Below are positions 22,870 to 34,002 of a stretch of 64,000 nt of DNA, piece by piece. The notes beneath the pieces are model-generated. The model was given only the letters and a program-made list of their open reading frames with translations, did no database searches and was not told the origin of the DNA. Source of the DNA: Sweltsa coloradensis (lineage: Eukaryota; Arthropoda; Insecta; Plecoptera; Chloroperlidae). Location: contig JAMZAV010000158.1 in NCBI GenBank assembly GCA_024449915.1, forward strand, positions 1,178,001 to 1,242,000, written 5' to 3'. A program made the position numbers and the translations under genes. How positions within the stretch are numbered: position 1 is the first letter of the stretch; each line of letters begins with the position of its first letter.

Positions 22870-23985
22870 AGTGACAATGATAATACTTCAGCCTCTGAGC
22901 CGTGTAATAAAGCCAAAACAGCTAAAAAAAAAAATGAGTAATCGAAGTTTGATGACGCAGCTTGTATGTTTTGGGCAAATTAATCCCAATGAAAGTTTAA
23001 TCGAAGTTCAGACGTGTGGTATGAGCAGTAGCATATTAAATGATTCCAAAATGCAGCCTGTAATGAGCGTACGACTCTGTGGTTTCATAGACCTAATGGC
23101 AGACAAAGCAAAATACCACCTCAAATTATATGGAAATCAATCCGGAAATTAACAAATCCATCTTAGCGTGGTTGTTTCCAGTTCAAATAAATTGAGAAAC
23201 AACCTGATATGTTTACTTTTCTTTCGTCGCGAAGTACAGAAGAACAATAAAATAATAAATATGGCGACAATGCAATGGCATGGCTAGTAAGTAAGTTGGC
23301 ACTTACGAAGCAAGATTCAACCATTATTTGTCCTCAGGATTTTGCGTGGGAAGATACACTCAGTTCTTCAAATAATAAGAAAAATCTTTGTAATAGAATC
23401 AAAACCGAGATGAAAAATATATATTAATTTATTTGTACCGTCAACAAATGGGTGACGATTGTGGTTGTGAAACGTATCTTTTGCAAAAAAAAACGAGTGG
23501 AGACAAAAATTAATGACACGACGAGATCCCAACGAAAGGTCCATCATGCACTAGCAGTTCAGTCAGCCCGATAATGTCAATGGTCAAAGATAGGAGGCAT
23601 GAGATGATAAAAACTTCTAAACGCAGGTCACTTGAAATAAGTGAAAGAGCATTGAGTGCATTCCAAAATCAGTCAACACATGCATTCATTCACAGGATAT
23701 ATTTCAGAAAATGAGTCGATCAAAAATATTAACTCTGTGTCAAGATGTAGTGTTTGCGTTAACTTAAGGTGAGTTTAGACACCTAGGCATGTGGGCTTAG
23801 TTTGTACCGGTTTTCTCCACCAAGAACCACATTCTAAGCAACTTGTAATTAATTTCTTTTGCGACGCAGGAAACATCATCATCTGTTACAAAGACATTAT
23901 AGGAATTGACAATGAACTGGCAATGATGCCATTCAAGTTCAACATGTCGATGAGCCACAGGGGCTGTGATGTCTAACATCTAACA
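22870..23985 (+). pseudogene. Decayed transposon-associated reading frame
   Basis: Fragments in several frames are reminiscent of a protein family often found repeated in invertebrate genomes and probably mobile. One fragment has SNRSLMTQLVCFGQ and later DLMADKAKYHLK, a pattern like the 'D..A..AKYH..C' block of that family. Further on there is LTLCQDVVFALT and then a frameshifted stretch containing LISFATQETSSSVT. Stops and frameshifts separate the pieces, so this is a relic inside the PGRP intron and in its sense orientation. The family assignment is from pattern memory only. Confidence 0.35.
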
Positions 23986-24279
23986 TAAGGCAAATTCGTG
24001 TATTTCTCTGCATACAACATAGACTTCATTTGTAGTGGGGTAATGCACAAAATGGCTAAATGGCAACGGATGGGGTTCGTGTCACTTTGAGCGTTTGGAT
24101 TACATCATGTAATCCACATACATACGATGTACATACGATGTAATCGGTAAATTTTGGAGGCGTATCGAGACTTCCAATGTAAATTATTTATATTGAACAC
24201 ACTAAAATCAATAAGATCATGTACTAAGTTAAAAAGCAAATACTCACTAAAGTTAAGAAAATAACGTTAACAGTTTTTT

Positions 24280-24840
24280 AAAAAGTTGCATGCAAATTTA
24301 GACATACAGTTTTTTGCGGGGATGTGTAGGCGGTGGAGGCAACGAGGAGGAAAAAAATTGATTTTTGGTTTAGCACACCGAAGTTAGTAAGATCAACTTT
24401 TAAGTTGCAAAGTTTGTAAACTTAAAATTTTTGTTGGGTAAGGGGGCCGGTGGTAGGGGTAGTGGGGGGCTAAATTCTTCGAATGTCTGGGCAACATGTT
24501 TTTTTTGTTTCAGCACACCAAAGTTAGTCAAATCGCATTCAAGTACGAACAAAAATGTATGTTAATGTCAAAATTTTGTTGTTGGAGGGGTGAGGCGGTA
24601 AAGGGGGGGGGTGTTTGAGCCATCGGACATCTGGGCAACATCCATTTTCGGTTTTAGCACATCAAAGTTAGTTAAGATCGCGTTCTAAATACAAGTGGAA
24701 TGAAAGTGTCAATTTTTTATTTTGGGGGGAGTAATGGGGGGCGGGGGGTTAGAGACATCGGACGTCTATAAAACATGGATTTTCGGTTTAAGCACACTAA
24801 AGTTAGTAAGATCGCGGCGTATAGTTTGCTTTGAACACCC
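24280..24840 (+). repeat. Tandem array, four units of about 140 bp
   Basis: The motif TTTAGCACACCGAAGTTAGT recurs, with changes, at about 24368, 24508, 24651 and 24785, spaced 140, 143 and 134 bp. Each unit also holds a G-rich tract followed by an ACATCTGGGCAACAT-like segment. The units are strongly diverged, so the array is old. Confidence 0.65.
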
Positions 24841-25240
24841 TTTCGGCTAAACCACATTGTTTGAACCAGGCTATAATGTCTATTGGTATTAATTCCTTCA
24901 TTTTCTTTCTCAAAGATTCCTTAGTTGACTTTTTGTTTTATCTAGAACAATTTTCTAAAATTGTAAGAGAGGATAATCGATGGAAACAATAGATTTTCAT
25001 CATGTTTATGCTTGTTTTGCATATTTCCAGTAGGAAGATTACAATAATCACAATGTTAACGTAATTCTTATTATCAAGGGATACTTGCAAGTTTCATTTT
25101 CAACTTTGACTACACATAATATCCAATTAAATTGAATCATTTCTAACGGAAATCTGCACAGTTATCTATAAGTAGAGTGTAACATGAACTAGTCAAAGCT
25201 CTGAGCAGTTCTCACCAACCCCGTGTTGTGACACCCCCAG

Positions 25241-25456
25241 GTCAGAGCAAGAAGAACTCCAGCTCGTCCTACATGTCAACGTTGAGTGTCGCGAGGTCCC
25301 GGATCTGTGGCCGCAACGTTCTCACCGCCTTCTACTTCCTTGTGATCGTGGGCCTGTCCGTGGGCCTGATCATCGCGCTCATCAGCACGAGCCAGAACGA
25401 GGACAACACCACGGCCACGACCACCCCGCCTAGCGTGCCCAACGACCAGGACATCT
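25241..25456 (+). CDS. PGRP-LC: PGRP-LC-like, cassette A transmembrane exon
   Basis: It is bounded by CCCCAG|GT and ATCT|GTAAGA, phase 1 on both sides. It encodes a Ser/Lys/Arg-rich juxtamembrane stretch ending ARSRICGR, then a hydrophobic helix beginning LTAFYFLVIVGLSVGLIIAL (isoform residues about 198-220). An extracellular Thr/Asn-rich stalk with NTT sequons follows. Positive charges precede the helix, giving a type II orientation (N-terminus inside), as in PGRP-LC. Joined to exon 1 it restores a glycine codon. It shares no close sequence with the equivalent exons of cassettes B and C apart from this plan. Confidence 0.85.
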
Positions 25457-26058
25457 GTAAGACTCTGTTACACCCAGTATCATGAACCGTAGACGCTTTG
25501 AAGGTTGGGGATGGCGGCACGAAACACCTCGAGTTCTCCTTAATTGATAACAAGGGAAGGGGGGAGGAAACATTATTTAAATGTAACAATTAAGTCATTT
25601 GTGCTAGTTCTGGAATATGAACTTTGACCTTGCTTTGGGTTTGAGGCTATCGGAAAGACTCTGTCATGTAAATGCGGTGGTGCTGACCAATATGTCAGCT
25701 CCACTGGATGACGTTGACCACAGAAAGGTTACTCCGAGGACCCTCCACATCCGGTTCCCACTGCCCAGAGTCATCGTTTTGCGGCCAATCACGACGTTCT
25801 GAGAGGATTGGCCAGCAATAACTGATTGAAAAACGTCGATGTTGAAGACGGGAAACGGAAATCCATAGAAACAAACTACTGACAGCTATTAGGGTGGCAG
25901 TCACCATTAATTTGGAGCTATGCTTTTTTCAACCAACTTGTTATTTTTCTTTTTGGCCTTGAGAACAAAGCTCATTCAGCCAGTTGAAAACTAAACCTGC
26001 TGTTATATGATGTACTTTGTGTAGGGGAACAAGTTATTGATTGTTCCTGTGTTTCCAG

Positions 26059-26648
26059 ACTTCAACGAGACGTGGTTCTACACCCGGCAAGACTGGAAGG
26101 CAGCGCCACCCACCGCCGTCGTCAAGTTCCAGAAACCCGCCGACTACGTCATCATCAGCCACTTTCACATCTTCTCCCTGGTGTGCACCGGTCACGTGTT
26201 CTGCGCCTTCTACATCCGGATGATGCAGAGGGTCCAGATGGAGTACGACCTCAAAGACATCAGCTTCAACTACATCATCAGCTCGGGCATCGACGGCGCG
26301 CTCTACGTCGGCCGGGGGGCGAAGGTCGAGGGCGAGCACACGCCCGGGTTCGACTCCAAGAGTCTCGGCATCGCCTTCATCGGGGACTACAACAAGCGGA
26401 CGCCCAACGACAACCAGATAGCGCACGCCAAGCTGCTGATCGCCGAGGCCGTCAGGCTGGGGAAGTTGTCCGACCGATACAAGCTGATGGGACAGCAGGA
26501 TCTCATGGACACGGACAGCCCGGGGGCTCACCTCATGGAGGTTATCAAGAAGTGGGATCATTGGGTGGGCAAGCCTGCGAGGCACGCGCGCCCTCCTAAT
26601 ACCAACAATACGACAGAACAAGAGATGGTCATCCCAGGGATTTCTTAG
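26059..26648 (+). CDS. PGRP-LC: PGRP-LC-like, cassette A ectodomain (terminal exon)
   Basis: A single exon from TTTCCAG|AC to the TAG at 26646 holds the whole PGRP (amidase_2-fold) domain: ETWFYTRQDW, PADYVIISHF, a disulfide pair CTGHVFC, ISFNYIISSG, LYVGRGAKVEGEHT, SLGIAFIGDY and DTDSPGAHLMEVIKKWDHW. Set against amidase PGRPs, the zinc-site tyrosine is Phe (SFNY), the third-ligand histidine is Gln (GQQD) and the cysteine is Ser (DSPG), so catalysis is excluded. It is the most diverged of the three domains and has a non-conserved tail (KPARHARPPNTNN onward). With exon 1 and TM-A it gives 440 residues. Confidence 0.85.
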
Positions 26649-26834
26649 AAGTGTGCTAATAATAACCGTATTCCTATTTCCTAATTCCACCATTCGTACC
26701 AAATTCTAAGAAATGCATTTTTTTAACTTTCATCTCGATTTCCACCATAATCAAATTAATTTTGGTATAGTAAATATATTGGTATGATAGCCAGATCGAA
26801 ACCAACTCCAAACGTTAAAATGCGATAGAATCCA

Positions 26835-26840
26835 AATAAA
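26835..26840 (+). terminator. Candidate poly(A) signal, cassette A
   Basis: AATAAA lies 187 bp after the cassette A stop. Further AATAAA copies lie near 27006 and 27016. A poly(A) signal here would make cassette A an alternative terminal exon. Confidence 0.4.
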
Positions 26841-27099
26841 AATTATTTAATTTCATAGTCTTTTTTATCCTAAACTTCCAATCAATGGAGCTTCTATCTA
26901 AAGAGACTATGAATGGGAAGTGATGTGTGAGTGTGTTTGCGTACATGTGTGTTGATGTGTTTGTGTGTGTGAGTGGTTGAAGGTGCTGGGGCAATGGGAG
27001 AATTTAATAAAGTAGAATAAATTTGATGAGAAATGCAGTTGACTATTTAATTTACTTTCCGATCGTTGTATTATTTGCAACTATCCACAATCCACCTGC

Positions 27100-27542
<443 letters not shown>

Positions 27543-28590
27543 GCACACAGTTGTCGGAGAATATTATCATTGCCCAGCCAGACATGATCCTCGTTTTAGA
27601 TACAATACACATCATTAAATTAAATCACTTCCTGAGTCCAAGAGATGACGTTCTTATCTATTTTTATCCACACGATCGCTACATTAAAAAACAAGAACTT
27701 GTCAACTTAATTAAGTAATTCCTAATTATCCAGTTGATCGGTGCCGGGTGCTGTCTGCTGGCGCTAAAAGAAGCACATACGGAAGGCATTGACTTACCAG
27801 TGATAGGAGGGAGGGGGGGATGGAGGGGTTAATTCTTAAACCCCCTTCTATATTTAGGCATCAAGAATAATATGTACGATGATTTCACGTGATAGTCGCA
27901 CTCTGGATGATTGTGCACCTGTTGCCGATAACAGGCGATCGTTGAGTGCATTATATTTACACTCCGTCCACCTGATAAAATGCTTTCACATGCTCGTGTG
28001 TGCACTGTGCAGGGCAAATATTTATAGGCGTTTGTCCTCAAGATTAATATGCTCTCACGGTGCCACTGTGTAATAATGGACAGTCCATAAATACACCTGT
28101 GAGGACAATAGTGCTGTTCTATAGTAAAAAACTAATTGTAGTTTTGAATGGATCCAGCACATTGACAGGCTTCTGCCAACATTGTTTGAGAGTTTCTGAT
28201 TTCAGCACCAAAGTTGTAATATTGTAATGGTACTATATGCAAAAACAAATAATATTATTAAACCTATTACCATATTATGTTTCTCCTAAGTGATTGTACT
28301 AATACTGCGATTAGTTTAATTTATTTTAATAAATGTCTCGCTGTGATAACCTAATCCTATAGAATTACCATGGGCTTTCTTGTTGGGTCTTGAAAACACT
28401 TGGAAACGGGCATTGAGTGTATCATAATAAAAAGCAAATTGTAGACGGTTGTCTGCCCTGGTAAAAAATTCCAACAAATCGTTAATATTCGTGTGTCTTG
28501 TTGCGTTTTATGGTTTTACTTCTCGACTTACCATCAATCTCATCCCACACACAAACTGTCGACCTCCTATACTCCAGCCATTCTTTGCAG
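27543..28590 (+). other. Spacer between cassettes A and B
   Basis: No coding region is recognised. The final 30 bases give the acceptor context TTCTTTGCAG for the next exon. Confidence 0.5.
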
Positions 28591-28782
28591 ACCCGTTCTC
28601 CTCGGAAAGCTCCAACTTCTGGAGGAAGCTGGCTAGAAAGGGTCGCTCCCGACTCATGGCACATCGGGTTGCGCTGGTTATCACCCTGGTCGTGTCCATC
28701 ACCGTCGTGTCTGGAGTGGCCACCCTCCTCATTCTTCCGCTGAATCTGTTCGGCGGCGACCAGGAGCTACCTGCAGACATAT
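28591..28782 (+). CDS. PGRP-LC: PGRP-LC-like, cassette B transmembrane exon
   Basis: It is bounded by TTCTTTGCAG|AC and GACATAT|GTACGT, phase 1 at both ends. It encodes DPFSSESSNFWRKLARKGRS, then RLMAHR and a long hydrophobic helix (VALVITLVVSITVVSGVATL, isoform residues about 199-221), followed by a short acidic stalk ending ELPADI. Basic residues again precede the helix. Joined to exon 1 the split codon becomes Asp. It sits 1.9 kb after the cassette A stop and 433 bp before its own ectodomain exon. Confidence 0.85.
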
Positions 28783-29215
28783 GTACGTATAACCACGGTC
28801 TCACAGAGTACAGATTGTTCTGATCTCCTGATCGTTCTCTTCCCCGTCCACCTTGACCTCTTTAGCAGGACCAGCAGACACAGCCTGACCTCGACCCCGA
28901 CCCACGGACAGAAACTATACTTTTTGTCTAGCCGCACTTCTGCAAATTGATGTCAAATGTGGCAGCAGATTGTCCAATGTTGAATGTGGCCATGTAATGT
29001 AGCATGATGTGAAAGATAATTTTGAAACTGGACGCGTGCATTTAAATATGCGTTCAAAATCTGTACTTAACATTTTCAAAAATTAATGACTGCAATTATC
29101 AATAATGATACCTCATTGTTTACAATTTGGCAAAGGATTCACTTCCTAACTAAACACAACTCTTTTTTTCAAGATAACAAGATCTTTTCTCACTCTCGTT
29201 CATATTTTCCTCCAG

Positions 29216-29736
29216 TTCTCAACGAGAGTTGGTTCTACACCCGTGATTCGTGGCACGCCTCCCCCGCCAAAGAGGAGATCCCCCTCAAACTACCTGTCGA
29301 GTACGTCATCATCGAGCACACAGCAATCTACTCCTGTACCACTCCCGAGGAATGCGCGGAAACCGTGAGACTCATCCAGACGTTGCACATGACAGCCAAT
29401 AATTGGGACGACATCGGCTACAACTACCTCGTGGGCGGCGGTGAAGATGGAGGCGTCTACGTCGGCCGTGGCGGGAACCTCAAGGGGTCGCATACGCAGA
29501 AGTACAACAAAATAAGTCTCGGGATCGGATTCATCGGAAACTATAATGTGCTACGGCCGAATGCTAAGCAGCTCGAGCATGCGCAGATGCTGATTCAAGA
29601 GGCTGTGAAGAGCAACAAACTGACGAAGGATTATAAGTTGCGAGGTCACTGTCAACTCAGTGGTTTCCAAAACAGTCCCGGGGTCTACATCATGGATGAA
29701 ATTAAAAAGTGGCCTCAATGGGGAGAGCAAAGATAA
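29216..29736 (+). CDS. PGRP-LC: PGRP-LC-like, cassette B ectodomain (terminal exon)
   Basis: It runs from TTTTCCTCCAG|TT to a TAA at 29734. The complete PGRP domain is in one exon: NESWFYTRDSW, VEYVIIEHTAIYSC, CTTPEEC disulfide loop, DDIGYNYLVGGGEDGGVYVG, SLGIGFIGNY, KLRGHCQLSGFQNSPG and MDEIKKWPQW. It keeps the His, Tyr and His of the amidase zinc site but has Ser in place of the cysteine (NSPG), so it should recognise rather than cleave. It is the domain closest to the canonical PGRP pattern. Total with exon 1 and TM-B is 409 residues. AATAAA overlaps the stop and occurs again at 29797. Confidence 0.87.
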
Positions 29737-29796
29737 TAAATATTCTACAAAATACGACCATATGAGTGTTCTTCCTCCGAGCACTAGTTATTATTT

Positions 29797-29802
29797 AATA
29801 AA
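29797..29802 (+). terminator. Candidate poly(A) signal, cassette B
   Basis: AATAAA lies 61 bp after the cassette B stop. Together with the cassette A signal it suggests that splice choice and 3'-end choice are coupled. Confidence 0.45.
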
Positions 29803-30314
29803 ATCATTTGGACATTTTCTCATAATATGATTTTACCATGAAATAATTTCTATGACTGCAAGACATTTTGGCCGGTTATAGAACGCGTAATTCTTAATTT
29901 TTGATGTGATCCATTAAGACCAATTTGGCCCATGCTCACACTCACTGAAAGGATTATATTTATCTTTGTGGAGAGAACTCTTTTTGTATTTGTGAATAAA
30001 AACTAATATTTAGACTTATAATAGGTAATATATTTTCTGACGTGACAGAACACCGTGAAGAGTGTGAGTTCGGACACTCGGGGACATCAGCCGAAACTTA
30101 CTATGGGTGTCCCGGGTCTAGAATGCGTCATCTTGATGGCACCGGGTTTATTTTAATTTTATTATTAATTATTATGTATGTAAGGCTCATCAGCCAGATC
30201 CAGAATGCTGGATTAACCAATATTGTTTTTTGTTCTATACCGACAACGCCAAAGAATTGATGTTTTTATATATAAAATATATATATAAAATATATATTTT
30301 GAATTGATTGAATT

Positions 30315-30493
30315 GATTTGAAGAATCATCACGAATGCTGCCATTTGTAGGCATGCATGTGCACCGTACAGCTAAAATGCACTTTGAACGAGTAATGACT
30401 GAGTGAGAAAATTGTTCGCGATAAGATAAGACGATTGGGTGGCGACTGTCAAAGATAAGCTAATTTCCGTTTTAAATGGTCGCTCTCCAACAT
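30315..30493 (+). repeat. Direct repeat, copy 1 (about 180 bp)
   Basis: From GATTTGAAGAATCATCACG to CGCTCTCCAACAT it matches 30854-31033 with scattered substitutions. The offset is about 540 bp. It lies in the spacer between cassettes B and C. Confidence 0.85.
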
Positions 30494-30853
30494 AAAATAT
30501 ATATTTTTTTTATATATACTATCTATATACTTTCAAATACACATTATACTGAAATTGAGATGTGTTTTATAACGAATTGTTCGCATTTAGCTTTCAGTGT
30601 AATTGAATTCAGAATGCACGAATAAATTGAATTTGAATACATACTAATACATCAATTCTCTTTAAATAAACAGACACGTTTCCCACTCCCAATAAAATAA
30701 TTTTTTGAGTCAATATCGAAAATGTTTCCAAATAATAGTGGACTCCATGGATAATCTGTGGGCATCGGTTTTTCACAGAGAATATATTTTTTATTCAAAA
30801 GCAGTTGTAATGCGTAACTTTTTTCTCTTATCAAGTTCAAGTTCTTCATTACC

Positions 30854-31033
30854 TGATTTGAGGAATCATCACGAATGCTGCCATTTGCAGACATGCATGT
30901 GCACCTTACAGCTGAAATGCACTTAGAACGAGTAATGACCGAGTGAGAAAATTGTTCGCGATAGGATAAAACGATTGGGTGGTGACTGTCAGAGAGAAGC
31001 TAATTTCCGTTTTAAATGGTCGCTCTCCAACAT
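30854..31033 (+). repeat. Direct repeat, copy 2, abutting the cassette C acceptor
   Basis: It is the second copy of the 180-bp repeat. It ends 22 bp before the TM-C exon acceptor (GTCTTGCAG at 31055), so it provides most of the 3'-splice-site context of cassette C, while copy 1 has no exon after it. Shared segments include GAGTGAGAAAATTGTTCGCG and GCTAATTTCCGTTTTAAATG. Confidence 0.85.
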
Positions 31034-31055
31034 CTGGTCCGTCTGTGTCTTGCAG

Positions 31056-31244
31056 GTACCTGGTTCTTACCCCGTTTGTGGCACAGCCTCGCGCGTCGCC
31101 TGCTGATGGTTACTCGGTGCCAGATCGCCGCCATTGTCGTGTTCGTTGCTCTCGTCGCCTGCGTCTCTCCACTCACCGCCTTCCTGAGTAACCGCAGCTC
31201 GACAGATCAGGGTGGCGGCGAAGTCACCACCGAGGACCCCAACT
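31056..31244 (+). CDS. PGRP-LC: PGRP-LC-like, cassette C transmembrane exon
   Basis: It is bounded by TGTCTTGCAG|GT and CCCAACT|GTGAGT, phase 1 at both ends. It encodes a basic and aromatic juxtamembrane stretch (GTWFLPRLWHSLARRLLMVT), then a helix IAAIVVFVALVACVSPLTAF (isoform residues about 196-216) and a short stalk containing the NRSS sequon and GGGEVTTEDPN. The plan is the same as cassettes A and B, with no close residue match. Confidence 0.82.
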
Positions 31245-31574
31245 GTGAGTCGTCCCATCTCGTCTAGACAACAACTCACCGAAATCTCAAGTGATTTACG
31301 TCTTAGCCACAGAAGGACATCTTTTCCTTCGAGACTTTTTTATTATGCAATACCTTATATTTTTAATATTTTTAGTTTAATAACTTGTTTTTCTGGATAT
31401 AGCCCAGACAGTTTAAGGTCAAACGTCAAAACATTAGAGAATATTATATTCGACGAGGCGAATGTCCTGATCAATTAATATTTATCATTCCAATTAAATT
31501 ATTAAAAATATGAAGTTATCCTGGGAATAAGATAATGGCTGTCTTGAGGTCGTCACGTGTCACGCGTGTTTCAG

Positions 31575-31889
31575 ACCTAAACTCCACGTGGTACATCTCG
31601 AGCATCCAGTGGTTGGCGCAGGAAGCCAAGAACAAGACGTACCTAACGAAGCCACAGAGGCGCGTCATCATTGCCCACACCAGCGGCAGTGAGTGTTACA
31701 ACCGGGACACTTGTAGCAGCGTCGTCCGAAGCATCCAGAAGGATCACATGACCAACAAAAACATGTCCGACATCGCGTACAACTTCCTGGTGGGGGGAGA
31801 CGGAAGAGTCTACGAGGGGCGAGGGTGGGGGGTGAAGGGGGAACACACCCACACCTGCAACACCAACTGTCTGGGAGTCGCGTTCATAG
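31575..31889 (+). CDS. PGRP-LC: PGRP-LC-like, cassette C ectodomain exon 1
   Basis: It runs from GTTTCAG|AC to CATAG|GTAAGA and is phase 1 at both ends. It encodes the first two thirds of a PGRP domain: NSTWYISSIQWLAQEAK, RRVIIAHTSGSECYNRDTC, VRSIQKDHMTNKNMSDIAYN, FLVGGDGRVYEGRGWGVKGE, HTHTC and LGVAFIG. The first histidine and the tyrosine of the zinc site are present. Unlike cassettes A and B, the domain is split by an intron exactly after the conserved GVAFI-G segment. Confidence 0.85.
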
Positions 31890-32681
31890 GTAAGAAGACC
31901 AAGTGCTATTTGTGCTTTGGATAGGAAGTTAGAAGGGAATTAAAGTCATAATAACTGACACAGAAAATACATACGTCATTGTCTAGATTCCCAATTTTAT
32001 TCTTAGCCACGTTTTATTCTTCTTCTTTTACATATCGCCACTTAATATGGCCAGCTGCACAAGAGTATTTCTTTCTGGAAACTCGGTGGAGTGATGAGTC
32101 GTAATTCTTTCATCAGTAATCCTTCTTGAATTGTTATCTCGAAAGGTTGTAATTGCTGGGACAACTCTTTCAATTTTGAATTAATTATTGAATAATATGT
32201 GATTCTTCCCAGTCTGGGCCCTTGGTAGAATAATATCACATATCTCTGCTTATCGGAAGAGCCGAGAAATGAGAACTAGCACAATAATATTATATAACTC
32301 CCCGGCCCCCGCGATTCTAGAGCACTGACAACCACCTGTGGCTGGATTGGTCCAGCAATTGAGGAGAATTGTTCCACTTCAACGTTCTACAAGTACAAAA
32401 ACACGTAAAATTACTATAAATTATTTAAATAACAATAAAGATAAATTAAGTTTAAATAATAGAAACTGTGAGGGGTAGGTCGTGGGGCTCGAAGCCTCCT
32501 CCTTGTTACTCCAGTGCCTTTTACATCGTTATTTAGAAGCCAACCTATCCACTAATCGACTAAACATGTTGTGATTAACCATTAATTTTTAGGAGTGTTT
32601 CAAACCCAGATCCCGAAATCTTCAGTAGGGAGTTAAATATATGGGTAACTATTGCTTACAATGACACACGTACTGTTTCAG

Positions 32682-32989
32682 GCGACTACAGGAGCAAGTG
32701 GTCAAACTCCCAGCCGACTGCAAACCAAGTAAAATACCTTCGTCGCCTGATTGCCGAGGGGGTGAGCAACGGTAGTCTGATCAGCAACTACACGATAATA
32801 CCGCACTGTCAGGCCGAGATTATCGACAGCCCTGGAGATAACCTGTTCAATGAGCTCGTAAAGTGCCCCATTTATTCGGCCACTGACGGAGATTTCGGAT
32901 GTGTCTGTAGCTGGAAGCAGGCGCGTCGGAAGTCTATTTTTCCAGGGGGGGCGAACTTTAGCAGGAAAAGTACATGCTTCCATACATAG
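32682..32989 (+). CDS. PGRP-LC: PGRP-LC-like, cassette C ectodomain exon 2, C-terminus from a transposon
   Basis: The acceptor CTGTTTCAG leads into GDYRSKWSNSQPTANQVKYL, then the helix VKYLRRLIAEGVSNG, YTIIPHCQAEIIDSPGDNLF and CSWK. The amidase histidine is present (PHCQ) and the cysteine is replaced by Ser (DSPG). From 32918 onward the frame runs into a hAT-like element, which contributes the last 23 residues (starting QARRKSIFPGG) and the TAG at 32987. Without the insertion the frame would continue from 34011 for 20 codons to a TAA at 34071. Total with exon 1 and TM-C is 442 residues. Confidence 0.8.
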
Positions 32990-34002
32990 TTGTATTTGTT
33001 ACATGATATGCAACTAATGTCCTTGAGTTAGTGGCGTATACTGAAATATATTTCGGGGGGGGGGGGCTTGGACGAACAACGCAATGGAGGGGGTGCCCCC
33101 CACAATAGCACCGCAGGCAATTTTTTGAAAAATACATATTTTTGAAGCGGTTTTTATGTGTTTTAGAAGCAGTTAAGGGGCTTTGCTAAACGAAAAAAAA
33201 GAAAAGATAATAGATGAATTAAATTTATTGCGTAAACCTAGATGATTTTATAAGAATATAACATTTAAGCTGGGATTTCGGGGGGAGGGGGGTGCTCAAG
33301 CCCTCACCCCACCCCGGATACGCGGCGCCTCTGCCTTGGTATTGGTAGCTTTATAAGTGGTGAAAAGTACCAAACACTTTGCGACGATCACTAGTTTTGT
33401 TTACAAACTTTAGTAGTACAGATTTGTGGTATATCTCTATATCTAGCTTCTTATGAAGTATAGCAGATGATCTTATTTGAGAACGATTCTCCCTTGTAAC
33501 ACGTTTTAGCGGTTTCCTCTTTCTCTCGATTTGTGCTTGTTTGCGGGGAGGGGTGGGGGGGTCTGTTTGTGGCAAGAGACATCCACCGTCTACGGATACA
33601 TGGATACATCTAAACCCGAATAATGATAATACAATATCTGACTGACATATCTGAGATACTTTCCATATTTACAAGAAAGTGCGAAGCTAGTTACACTTCA
33701 ATGTTTGTATATCATTATTCGTAATACAATTATTGTATTTGACACACCCACAATAGCGCCGCAGGCAATTTTTTGAAAAATATGTTTTTTTGAATTCGTT
33801 TTATGTGTTTTAGAAGTAGTTAAGGGGCTTTGCTGAATGAAAAAAAAGAAAAGATAATAGATGAATCAAAACGAAAAACGCACTTATTTTGGTTAATTTG
33901 TCATTTTTCTAGGGGGGGGGGGGGCGAGAAGATACTTTCGCCCCCCTCTGTAAGCTCAGGGGGGCAAGCTACCCCCCTGCCCCCCCGGCTCCGACGCCGC
34001 TG
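32918..34002. mobile_element. hAT-like element inserted in a coding exon
   Basis: It is flanked by perfect 8-bp duplications GCTGGAAG at 32910-32917 and 34003-34010. The left end CAGGCGCGTCGGA and the reverse complement of the right end, CAGCGGCGTCGGA, are inverted repeats with two differences. An 8-bp duplication and CAG...-type ends are typical of the hAT superfamily. Inside are two related blocks (about 33090-33240 and 33748-33865) sharing CCGCAGGCAATTTTTTGAAA and AAGAAAAGATAATAGATGAA; the first belongs to a nested element like that at 2697-2992. No transposase frame is present. Confidence 0.8.

Larger units (their letters stand above)
20120..25240 (+). other. First intron of the PGRP-LC-like gene
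   Basis: It is bounded by GTAGGC (20120) and CACCCCCAG (ending 25240). It contains a degenerate piece of repeat family R1 near 22520-22640, a decayed transposon-type frame at 22870-23985, and a tandem array of about 140-bp units at 24280-24840. No further PGRP-like exon is seen. Confidence 0.7.

Noticed and set aside
26034..26702. 222-codon frame on the minus strand
   Set aside because: It is the complement of the cassette A PGRP exon, GC-rich and open only because of codon bias; the plus-strand domain is unmistakable.
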